The translations under genes were made by a program, and so were the position numbers. This document shows positions 1 through 7,919 of a stretch of DNA of 64,000 nt, piece after piece. Position 1 is the first letter of the stretch. Every line of letters begins with the position of its first letter. The notes under the pieces are model-generated. The model had not been told where the DNA came from. It ran no database searches and saw only the letters and a list, made by a program, of their open reading frames with translations. This DNA is from Alistipes excrementigallinarum (lineage in GTDB: Bacteria; Bacteroidota; Bacteroidia; Bacteroidales; Rikenellaceae), in the NCBI GenBank assembly GCA_019112825.1, contig DXIP01000023.1, forward strand, positions 186,001 through 250,000. The letters are read 5' to 3'.

Positions 1-558
1 GGGCTTCACGCGGTGAAGGCCCAGCAGACGGAGCGCTCTACGCGCGTGGAGAAGGTGGCCGTTAAAACCAATTTGCTCTATTGGGCGACGACGACTCCCA
101 ATGCCGGATTTGAGTTCGGGCTCGGAAAGAAAACGACGCTCGACATTTCGGGTGGATACAACCCCTGGACGCTCAACAGCGACAAAAACCGCAAGGTGAA
201 GCACTTCCTGGTCAAGCCGGAGTTCCGCTACTGGCTCTGCGAACGCTTTCAGGGACACTTCTTCGGCGTACATGCCGGTTACGGCGAATATAATATAAGT
301 GCGGTGCACATTCCGCTCATCAATACCTCGGGCGACAACCGCTATCAGGGCTGGGGCGCCGGCGTGGGTATCTCCTACGGCTATTCCTGGATTCTGGGCC
401 GCCGCTGGAACCTCGAGGCGACCATCGGCGTGGGGTATGTCTATTTCGACTACAAGCGTTACGACTGCGTGACCTGCGGACCGTTCCGCGAGGCGGGCAC
501 CAAGCACTATTTCGGACCGACGAAGCTCGGCATTTCGTTAATTTACATGATTAAGTGA
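1..558 (+). CDS. DUF3575 family protein, 5' truncated by the window edge
   Basis: The frame is open from the first base of the window to the stop at 556-558, so the true start and any signal peptide lie upstream; an internal ATG-like start at 13 is unlikely to be real. The visible part begins near a possible signal-peptidase region (HAVKA-QQ) and then shows the DUF3575 signature KTNLLYWATTTPNAGFEFG, followed by Gly/aromatic-rich alternating strands and a C-terminal hydrophobic strand, as expected of a small outer-membrane barrel-like protein. DUF3575 genes are habitual first members of Bacteroidales fimbrial clusters, directly before DUF3868 genes, exactly as here. The stop overlaps the next start (TGATG), so the two are probably translationally coupled. 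The precise role in fimbrial biogenesis is unknown to me. Confidence 0.85.
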   Translation, partial: GLHAVKAQQTERSTRVEKVAVKTNLLYWATTTPNAGFEFGLGKKTTLDISGGYNPWTLNSDKNRKVKHFLVKPEFRYWLCERFQGHFFGVHAGYGEYNISAVHIPLINTSGDNRYQGWGAGVGISYGYSWILGRRWNLEATIGVGYVYFDYKRYDCVTCGPFREAGTKHYFGPTKLGISLIYMIK

Positions 559-1853
559 TGAAGACGCTCAAGTATGCCATCGGTGCGGCATGGGTGCTCC
601 TTCCCCTGCTTGCCTGGAGCCAGAACCGGGTTGAGCTCTCCGAGCAGCGGATTGAGCGCAACCGCCAGCAGATTACCGTACGTTTCACGGTGGAGTCCGA
701 CAAGCGGACCCCCGCCCGCAACTTCAAGACGGTGCTTTCGCCCTATCTGTTCGACGGCGACGATACGCTCCGTCTGCCCGAAGCCGAGGTGGTAGGCCAT
801 CGCCGGATGCTCCGCGACCGTCAGGAGCGGCTGCTCCGCGGCGAGCGCGGCGAGGCGCCCGATGCCAACCGCGTCGAGGCGGGCGAGGAGCTGGTCTACA
901 GCTGCACGGTCCCCTACGAGCGGTGGATGAAGGATTTGTCGCTCGGCGTAGGCCAGCGCTGCGAGGGGTGCGGTGAAAGCACGCCGCTGGGTCGTCAGGT
1001 CGAACTGGCCGACGTGAAGGTCTACGAGGAGCCCGACCCCGCCATGCCGTTCGAGGCGCGTCGTGCCCCGCAGTTGAAGGAGGCCAACCGCCGCTGGCTC
1101 TTTTCGAAGCGCGACATGGTCATCCACTACGAGGTGGCCAGCACCTCTATCGACGTCGACGCCTTCGACAATGCCGCAACGCTCGAGGAGATTATGGCGG
1201 CGCTGAATACGGTGCTCGACGACCCCGACCGTCGGCTGAACCGAATCGAGCTGTCGGGATACGCCTCGCCCGAGGGTCGTCTGCAGCTTAACATCGAGTT
1301 GAGCCAGGGACGTGCCGAAGCGCTGCGCGACTACCTGATGCAGCAGCTTCCGGAGCTGAAGCGCGAGAATTTCGAGCTCATCAACGGCGCCATCAACTGG
1401 GAGGGGCTGCGCCGCAAGGTCGAGGCCTCCGACATGCAGTACCGCGACGAGGTGCTCGACATCATCGACAACGTGCCGGCCGAGAAGGGGCGCAACCACC
1501 AGCTGATGGGGTTGCGTGCGGGCAATCCCTACCGCTACATGATGAAGCACTTCTTCCCCGAGCTGCGCAACGCCTGCTACATTTCGGTCTACTACGACGT
1601 GCTGGAGGATACGGCTGCCGACACCATCAACCGTGCCATGGCGCTCATCCGCGAGGGCCGCTATGCCGAGGCGCGCGAGATGCTGCGTGAGGTGGAGTCC
1701 GACCCGCGGGCCTTCAACGCCATCGGCGTGAGCCTGATGATGCAGCAGCAGGAAGAGAAGGCGCGCGAGTGGTTCTCCCGTGCCCTTGCCGAGGGCGACC
1801 CCGCCGAGGCGGAGCTGGTGCGTGAGAATCTGAAGCAAATCGAAAACTATTGA
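558..1853 (+). CDS. DUF3868 domain-containing fimbrial accessory protein
   Basis: A 431-residue secreted protein with an N-terminal signal peptide (MKTLKYAIGAAWVLLPLLAWSQ). I chose ATG at 558, overlapping the previous stop, over the GTG three bases earlier. The N-terminal half matches the DUF3868 pattern. The middle contains an OmpA-like stretch (NRIELSGYASPEG followed by LSQGRAEALRDYL, about residues 225-260), suggesting a peptidoglycan-facing domain. The C-terminus (RAMALIREGRYAEAREMLREVE, then NAIGVSLM) looks like a short TPR-type helical repeat. The family is found between DUF3575 and fimbrillin genes, so a role in assembling or anchoring fimbriae in the periplasm or outer membrane is likely but inferred from context. 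Confidence 0.85.
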   Translation: MKTLKYAIGAAWVLLPLLAWSQNRVELSEQRIERNRQQITVRFTVESDKRTPARNFKTVLSPYLFDGDDTLRLPEAEVVGHRRMLRDRQERLLRGERGEAPDANRVEAGEELVYSCTVPYERWMKDLSLGVGQRCEGCGESTPLGRQVELADVKVYEEPDPAMPFEARRAPQLKEANRRWLFSKRDMVIHYEVASTSIDVDAFDNAATLEEIMAALNTVLDDPDRRLNRIELSGYASPEGRLQLNIELSQGRAEALRDYLMQQLPELKRENFELINGAINWEGLRRKVEASDMQYRDEVLDIIDNVPAEKGRNHQLMGLRAGNPYRYMMKHFFPELRNACYISVYYDVLEDTAADTINRAMALIREGRYAEAREMLREVESDPRAFNAIGVSLMMQQQEEKAREWFSRALAEGDPAEAELVRENLKQIENY

Positions 1854-1978
1854 CAAGACCTGAGCCTCCCCGGCCGAAAGGTGTGGAACACATGCCGGCC
1901 ATCGGCCGCGAAGGGGGATGCAAGCCTGCAGTAAACCAAACAAACAATAATTTACAACAACCTTTAATTTATCAAGTT

Positions 1979-3046
1979 ATGAAGAAAATTTTATTCGGAA
2001 TCATGGCTGTTGCCATGATGGCTTCCTGCTCCAGCGAGGAGAGCGTCGGTGGCGAGCCGGGAACGGGTGAAGTGAAGAAGGTCTCGATTGTCGTGAAGAA
2101 CGCGGCTCTGACGCGTGCCTTCGCCGACGCTGACGATACGCCGGTTGCCAACAACCTGAAGTTCATCTTCACTACGTCGAGCGGCGTGATTACTGAGGAC
2201 TTTGACGAGGCTTCGACCAAGGCTTCTTATGGCCCCTACGAGGTATCGACCAGCGCTCAGAAGCTCTACGTCGTAGCCAACGCCCAGGGCGTAGCCGAGA
2301 TTACGGCCACCAAGGGTGCGAACATCAGCACCGTTGAGGGAACGCTCTTCTCGCTCGAGAACCAGACCATCGCAGGCGCCATCCTCTATGGCTCGAACAC
2401 GACGGCCTTCGAGCTTGACCCCGACGCCGGTGCCAACCACTACAAGACCTCGGTTCAGATTGCTCCGAGCGTAGCCCGCATCCAGATTGCCAAGGTCTCG
2501 TCGAAGCCTGCTCAGGGCGACGCCATCGTTGCCGGTGACGTGAAGGGCTTCACGCTCAAGGGCATCTATGTAGACCACTACTACCAGAACGCCACCATCG
2601 CAGGCGCTGGCAACACGATGATTGACCTCGACTGGTCGACCACGCCGTCGTTCACGGATTACATGTGCACCGAGTTCGAGCCCGCAACGGCCGGTACGCC
2701 CAGCGGCAACTTTGTAGAGGTTGTTCCCGAGGGCCACACCTATTGGGACTATGCCGTTGCAGCCGGTGAGGCTTCGCACATCGTGCTCCACCTCGAGACG
2801 GTTACCCGTCGCAACGTGCTCGATACCGACGACATCACGGAGAACAACCAGTATGTCGAGGTGCTGACCTTCAACAAGTCGGGTGACCCTGTGACCAACT
2901 TCGAGCCGGGTACGATTTACCGCATCAGCAACATCCAGTTCTCGACCGACAACCTGACCCCGCAGCCGGGTATCAAGGCCAAGTACGTTACGGCTACCGT
3001 TGAGGTGCTGCAGTGGAACGTCGAGGAGATTACTCCCGAGTTGTAG
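1979..3046 (+). CDS. Major fimbrial subunit (FimA/Mfa1-type fimbrillin)
   Basis: A 355-residue lipoprotein precursor. The start at 1979 is chosen because it gives a classical lipobox signal (MKKILFGIMAVAMMASC, Cys17) after an AT-rich leader; the frame is open further upstream but without a sensible start. After the lipid anchor comes a TRA motif around Arg46 (NAALTRAFAD). In FimA/Mfa1 fimbrillins a trypsin-like Arg-specific protease removes the first strand at such a site, so that donor-strand exchange can build the filament. The protein ends in hydrophobic strands (VEVLQWNVEEITPEL), typical of fimbrillins. It is followed by a strong hairpin terminator before the minor subunit genes, which fits a shaft protein made in excess. 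Confidence 0.88.
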   Translation: MKKILFGIMAVAMMASCSSEESVGGEPGTGEVKKVSIVVKNAALTRAFADADDTPVANNLKFIFTTSSGVITEDFDEASTKASYGPYEVSTSAQKLYVVANAQGVAEITATKGANISTVEGTLFSLENQTIAGAILYGSNTTAFELDPDAGANHYKTSVQIAPSVARIQIAKVSSKPAQGDAIVAGDVKGFTLKGIYVDHYYQNATIAGAGNTMIDLDWSTTPSFTDYMCTEFEPATAGTPSGNFVEVVPEGHTYWDYAVAAGEASHIVLHLETVTRRNVLDTDDITENNQYVEVLTFNKSGDPVTNFEPGTIYRISNIQFSTDNLTPQPGIKAKYVTATVEVLQWNVEEITPEL

Positions 3047-3072
3047 TCCATCCTTTCTGCCTGTGTCATACG

Positions 3073-3110
3073 GGGTGCGGAGCGGCGAGCTCCGCTCCGC
3101 ACCCTTTTTC
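3073..3110 (+). terminator. Intra-operon terminator after the major fimbrillin
   Basis: A perfect 13-base-pair stem (3073-3085 with 3092-3104) and a six-base loop are followed by five T. It lies only 27 bases after the fimbrillin stop and 32 bases before the next gene on the same strand. The likely effect is partial termination, so that most transcripts stop after the shaft subunit and fewer reach the anchor and tip genes. No second promoter is obvious in the 30 bases after it. Confidence 0.8.
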
Positions 3111-3140
3111 AAAAAAAGCTTCACATTAAGATTCGCACGA

Positions 3141-4118
3141 ATGTCAATGAGATGTAAAATAACCGGACTCGCCCTGACGCTGCTGCTGTCGGGTGCGGCG
3201 GGGTGCATCAGGGAGGACCTTTCGGGCTGCCGCCCCGGGGTCGGCGTGGTGTACGAATATTCGTTGAACAGCGAGCAGGAGAACCTCTTCGGCTCCGAGG
3301 TCGACAAGGTGACGACCTACGCCTTCGACGAGAATGGAATATTCGTCGGTTCATACTCCGACGCGGGCGAACATCTGACCAACGACTACCGGATGGTGCT
3401 GCCGCTGCCCGACGGCGTCTATACGCTCGTGGTGTGGGCCGGACCTCTGGGTGACTACATCGTGGGGGACAACTCCACGTCCGATTTCTCCGCACCGGAG
3501 GCCGGTGTGACCCGAATCGAGAATTTCATGTTGAAATACCGCGTCGACGGTGAGCCTGCCGTGGACTCCGACGTGGATGATTTGTACCACGGCATCATCA
3601 CAGGGGTGGTCTCCGACTATACGCGGAGCAACACCTATACCGTGTCGCTGACCAAGAATACGAGTGACGTGCGTGTCACGCTGGTCGATACGACACCCGG
3701 AAATACGACCGACGGTTCTGCCGCAGGTCGGGCTGACGACCGGTTCGAGGTCTACTGCACCTCGGCCAACGGACGCTACAACGCCGACAATACGCTGGGG
3801 GATGGAGCCCTCACTCTGACATATACTCCCTACGACCGCACCGATGCGGGGCAGGAGAGCCGGCAGACGATGTCGATGCTTCGACTGATGGCCGACCGCT
3901 CGTGCCAGTCCATGCTGGTGGTGCACGACAAGGAGCAGAATACCGATATCTACCGCAAGTCGCTCATCGAAGCCATCATGGAGAATCCCGCGCTTGCGAC
4001 CCAGGAGGACCTCGACCGTGAGGACCTGTTCGACTTCCGTATCAAGCTGGAGATGAACGTGGTCGCCGAGGTGTGGATTAACGGCTGGAAAATCGTCGAT
4101 ATCACTCCCGACCTTTGA
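3141..4118 (+). CDS. FimB/Mfa2 family fimbrial anchor lipoprotein
   Basis: A 325-residue lipoprotein with lipobox LLSGAAGC early in the sequence; ATG at 3141 is taken as start (another ATG two codons later would serve equally). The region with strands KVTTYAFDENGIFVGSYSD, followed by a DGVYTLVVWAG strand, is the conserved core of the FimB/Mfa2 family, which retains its lipid, anchors the fimbria to the outer membrane and limits its length. The C-terminus ends in the strand pair IKLEMNVVAEVWINGWKIVD, also typical of this family. It follows the fimbrillin across a terminator and precedes the minor subunits. Confidence 0.85.
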   Translation: MSMRCKITGLALTLLLSGAAGCIREDLSGCRPGVGVVYEYSLNSEQENLFGSEVDKVTTYAFDENGIFVGSYSDAGEHLTNDYRMVLPLPDGVYTLVVWAGPLGDYIVGDNSTSDFSAPEAGVTRIENFMLKYRVDGEPAVDSDVDDLYHGIITGVVSDYTRSNTYTVSLTKNTSDVRVTLVDTTPGNTTDGSAAGRADDRFEVYCTSANGRYNADNTLGDGALTLTYTPYDRTDAGQESRQTMSMLRLMADRSCQSMLVVHDKEQNTDIYRKSLIEAIMENPALATQEDLDREDLFDFRIKLEMNVVAEVWINGWKIVDITPDL

Positions 4119-4154
4119 CGCGGGAGCGTTGGAACCTGCTAACATGCGTATGTC

Positions 4155-5543
4155 ATGAAACATGCATTGAAAATAGGAATATGGCTGCTTGCGGCTCTCA
4201 CGGTCTTTTCGTGCCAGAAGGAGCGCGGTGCCGGTGCCGTGGGCGAGCGCGACCTCTTCGTCTCGCTCGACACGCGTGCGGCCGACGAGAACGTGGCGCA
4301 GAACGACAACCTGTTCCGGAGCCTGGTCTTCTACTTCTTCACCGACGACGGCACCAACAGCAAGACCGTCTTTAGGAGCTTTACCCCCGGACGGGATACC
4401 TACGAGGAGGTCTTCCGTCTGCCTGTCGAGGCGACGCGCGCGGTGGTCATCGCCAACTACGAGGACAGCGACCTGGAGCGCACGCTCTCGCTGACGATGA
4501 ACTACGACGAGCTGACGAGCCTCGTGGCGACCAAGTTGCTTGACTTCCAGCCCGACCAGCTGCTCATGCTGGGCGAGGCCGCGGTGCCGCAGAGCGGTGC
4601 GATGAGCATCGAGCTGGTGCGTCTGGTGGCGCGCGTCGACGTGCATGTCTTCGGTACTCCGGAGCTGGTTACGGGGCGCTCGGTGAAGGTGCGCAGCGTG
4701 CAGCTGGCCGGTCAGGTGCTCAATACGACGATGCGCCCCGGTGATGCGGGCATGCCCGCCGCGCCGGTCACGCGTACCCGCACGAAGGACGAACTCGACT
4801 ATACGGTCGGTGTCCGCCCCTCGGAGGTGACTGCCGCCACGGCCCCCGCCGCGCGCTTCTACTCCTTCCAGTATGTGCCCGGGACGACGGCTGCGGACGA
4901 TGTTCCCGAACTGACGGTCGTGCTCGATGTCGACGGCATGGAGATGACCCGCACGTGCCGCATTGCCGATGCGGCGCACCCCGACTGCAAGCTGCTGCGC
5001 AACACCATCTACCGCGTGCTGGCCGAGGTCAAGTCGTCGGGTATTTCGGTTTCGGTCGACGTACTCGACTGGCAGACCGAGGAGTCCGACATCGAGTGGG
5101 GCGACGTCTCGACGGCGACCTTCGAATGCGGTCCGATGACCCCGCCCTCGACCGCTGACGGCGAGCTGACGGTGGTCTACGACCAGATTCCGGGCGACGC
5201 CCGCATGCAGTCCTTCGAGTTCTACATCACGGCGCCGGTCGGGGCCCTGTGGAACGCTTCGCTCACCAATTCGACCGATTTCGCCTTCTCGGACATCAAC
5301 GGCGGCGTGCAGAACGGCGTCGTGGTTGCGGGCGGTCAGCCGGCCTACATCCGCGTCATGGCCACCTCGCCCTACCGTCAGGTCCAGGGGGCCGACGGCT
5401 CGATGACCGACCCCTCGACGCGTCTGGTCATCTCGCTCCAGATGGCGGGTTCGTCCGACTTCGAGGCCCTGCTGATTAACCCCGACCTGCTCTACGGCAG
5501 CACCGATGCCCACGTATACCAGATTGTCCAGAAGGAACAGTAA
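4155..5543 (+). CDS. Minor fimbrial subunit lipoprotein (fimbrillin-like)
   Basis: A 462-residue lipoprotein: MKHALKIGIWLLAALTVFSC with Cys20. As in the major subunit, a DTRAAD motif (Arg41) follows the anchor and could be the Arg-protease maturation site. The first mature strands (NLFRSLVFYFFTDDG) resemble the two-domain fimbrillin/DUF4906 fold, and there is a late domain transition around VDVLDWQTEE. By position and size it corresponds to the minor accessory subunits (FimC-E, Mfa3-5 class) that form the fimbrial tip. Only 16 bases separate it from the next gene, so they are co-transcribed. Ligand unknown. Confidence 0.75.
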   Translation: MKHALKIGIWLLAALTVFSCQKERGAGAVGERDLFVSLDTRAADENVAQNDNLFRSLVFYFFTDDGTNSKTVFRSFTPGRDTYEEVFRLPVEATRAVVIANYEDSDLERTLSLTMNYDELTSLVATKLLDFQPDQLLMLGEAAVPQSGAMSIELVRLVARVDVHVFGTPELVTGRSVKVRSVQLAGQVLNTTMRPGDAGMPAAPVTRTRTKDELDYTVGVRPSEVTAATAPAARFYSFQYVPGTTAADDVPELTVVLDVDGMEMTRTCRIADAAHPDCKLLRNTIYRVLAEVKSSGISVSVDVLDWQTEESDIEWGDVSTATFECGPMTPPSTADGELTVVYDQIPGDARMQSFEFYITAPVGALWNASLTNSTDFAFSDINGGVQNGVVVAGGQPAYIRVMATSPYRQVQGADGSMTDPSTRLVISLQMAGSSDFEALLINPDLLYGSTDAHVYQIVQKEQ

Positions 5544-5559
5544 AGCATAGGAACGCATT

Positions 5560-7899
5560 ATGATACGAATATACCGATATTCGATGATTCTCGCGGCCGC
5601 GGCGCTGGCCCTCACGGCCTGCTCGACGGAGGAGCCCCGGTCGCAGTGGCAGCCGGAGCGCGGACGCATCTACCTGCAGTTCCCGACCGGGAATGAGGCT
5701 ACGGTCCAGGGCGAGGAGGCCGGCACCGGCTCCGAAAGCCGGGTCGAGACGGCCGACGTCTTCATCTACGACGGCGAGCAGTGCCTCCATTACGAGCGGC
5801 TCTCCATCCCCCAGAACGGCGCTCCGGTGCCTCTGAGCCAGGTACTGGCAACCGATTTCGTCGTGGGCCAGCCCTACGAGGTGCATGTGGTGGCCAACTA
5901 CCGCGACGGCGAGGACGGCAACGCCTCCTTCCCCGAGGAGGAGGCCTCGTGGCCGAGCCGTTCGGAACTTGCCGAGATGGTGGCCGTGACGTCGCAGCTG
6001 ACGAGCCGGACCGAGTCGACGCTCCAGTCGCTGCTCATGGAGGGCGAGACCTCCGCGCAGCTCAACGACGGCACGGGCAATCTGGTCGAGGTCACGGTGC
6101 CGCTGACGCGTGCGGCCGTGAAGGTGTGCGTCGAGGTGACCATCGGCGCCCCCGTGCGGAGCGATGATACGGCGGCGGACAACCCCGGCGGATATGTCGA
6201 GACGACGTATGCCTTCTTCGGCGGAACGCTCGGCCGTCTGCACAATGCGGCCGACCGGGTGCGCATGGTCGCCGGACACGAGCTCTCGCTTGCCGAGCTG
6301 GAGGGCCATCTGGTGACGAACGAGGCGTGGACCAGCTTCGAGGTCATCGGCGACAGCCGTTCGACGCTCTCCTTCTACTGCTATCCCAACGACTGGAGCG
6401 GCGCACATACGATTGACCAGGAGACCTTTGTCAACGTCGACATTCCGATTACGGTCCGCACGCAGCGCTATACGGCGGCGGGCGAGCCGCTGGGCGAGGC
6501 CTCCGTTGAGCAGAAGTCGCACAACTACTACAAGGTGCAGCTCAACTACGGGCAGGATGCCGATGCGAACAACAAGCTGCTGCGCAACCACCTCTACCGC
6601 GTACGCGCGACGCTGCGCACGCTGGGCTCCTCGACCCCCGAGGTGCCTGTCGAGCTCGACCCGCAGTGCACGTTCGAGATTCTCGACTGGCAGAAAATCA
6701 CCATCGACGTCAACCCTGACGACCTGCAGTTCCTCGTGCTCAAGCGCAATGCGCTTACGATGGCCAACACCACGCAGGATTCGGTCTACTTCATCTCGAC
6801 CAGCCCGCTCGACATGGCGACGACCAAAACGCGGGTCATCGAGGCCTACTATTTCGACGATTACGGTCGGAAACAGCAGGTCGCGGCCGGCGAGTTCTAC
6901 CCGACGCTGAGTCAGTCGGACGAAGCCGGATATACGGGCTATCTGAAGATTGCAAGCGCGACGCCGACCAACAACGTGCCGAAATACATCCGCATCTCGG
7001 TGGAGAACCAGCAGGGCGTGACCGATACGCTCTTTGTGGAGCAGTATCCGCTGGAGTACTTTACTTCGGAGCAGTCGTGGTACTCCTATGTGGATGACGG
7101 AACGCTGGGACAGCCCAACAGCAGCTGCTTCAGCTATGAACAGGCCCCTACGCGCAATTCAACCAGTGGCGATAGAGTTTACGCCGGTTCGGGCGGCGGT
7201 TACGTAATCGGCTTCTGGGACCTGCAGTTCTTCTCGATGGTCGTCTATTCGACCAATGCAACGAATGGAGAGTCGGTAATTTATCAATATTATTACAACA
7301 ATCCGATAAATGTCTTGTGGCACGATAACGACTGGAATCTCCAGTTGTATACGGACTGGAGTCTGTTTGGCGGAAATCCGGTTACGGTGAACCTGAATAA
7401 TGCGCGTATCTATCACCTGTATTTGACTTCGACCAGCGGTCAGCATCGTTTAGGTATTCCTCAGACCGATTCCAATGGTTATACGGTCAATACTCCGGAC
7501 AACAATCTGCTTGTCTCTCCGTCGCTGATGGTTGCCTCGCAGTTGGGTTGCACTAAAGCATGGGGTAACCGGAGCGAGGTTGAACAGCATTGCAAACAGT
7601 ATGTAGAGAAGACTGCGGCCGGAGTCGTCTACGATGACTGGCGTCTGCCTACCCGCGCCGAGATGGATGTGTTGACCTACTATCAGCGACCCGGTACGAC
7701 AGCAGACCCTAACCCGAGTGTCGTGAAGCAGACCTTCCGGGCCTATTGGTACTGGTGCGCCGATGGCCCCTACGAGAATAAGTACGGAATCAGCACCTAC
7801 GATTTCGGTTCAGAGGGAGGTACTGACTGGGGCGGTTACTCGACTTCTCAGAATGAGCCCGCCGTCCGTTGCGTGCGCGACGTGAAGGCCGACAAATAA
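5560..7899 (+). CDS. Large fimbrial tip candidate with FISUMP/DUF1566-like C-terminal domain
   Basis: A 779-residue lipoprotein (lipobox LALTAC). Residues up to about 390 look like the two fimbrillin-type beta domains of the neighbouring subunits, including the repeated boundary motif FEILDWQKITIDV, also seen as VDVLDWQTEE in the gene before. The C-terminal 200 residues carry GVVYDDWRLPTRAEMDVL and end in EPAVRCVRDVK, the pattern of FISUMP/DUF1566 (Lcl-like) domains found at the end of many Bacteroidales surface proteins. Such an architecture suits an adhesive tip protein. The 3' part, from about 7130, is visibly AT-richer than the rest of the gene, as if it had been exchanged. The ligand cannot be inferred. 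Confidence 0.75.
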   Translation: MIRIYRYSMILAAAALALTACSTEEPRSQWQPERGRIYLQFPTGNEATVQGEEAGTGSESRVETADVFIYDGEQCLHYERLSIPQNGAPVPLSQVLATDFVVGQPYEVHVVANYRDGEDGNASFPEEEASWPSRSELAEMVAVTSQLTSRTESTLQSLLMEGETSAQLNDGTGNLVEVTVPLTRAAVKVCVEVTIGAPVRSDDTAADNPGGYVETTYAFFGGTLGRLHNAADRVRMVAGHELSLAELEGHLVTNEAWTSFEVIGDSRSTLSFYCYPNDWSGAHTIDQETFVNVDIPITVRTQRYTAAGEPLGEASVEQKSHNYYKVQLNYGQDADANNKLLRNHLYRVRATLRTLGSSTPEVPVELDPQCTFEILDWQKITIDVNPDDLQFLVLKRNALTMANTTQDSVYFISTSPLDMATTKTRVIEAYYFDDYGRKQQVAAGEFYPTLSQSDEAGYTGYLKIASATPTNNVPKYIRISVENQQGVTDTLFVEQYPLEYFTSEQSWYSYVDDGTLGQPNSSCFSYEQAPTRNSTSGDRVYAGSGGGYVIGFWDLQFFSMVVYSTNATNGESVIYQYYYNNPINVLWHDNDWNLQLYTDWSLFGGNPVTVNLNNARIYHLYLTSTSGQHRLGIPQTDSNGYTVNTPDNNLLVSPSLMVASQLGCTKAWGNRSEVEQHCKQYVEKTAAGVVYDDWRLPTRAEMDVLTYYQRPGTTADPNPSVVKQTFRAYWYWCADGPYENKYGISTYDFGSEGGTDWGGYSTSQNEPAVRCVRDVKADK

Positions 7900-7919
7900 T
7901 GTAAAACATCGAAAAGCGT

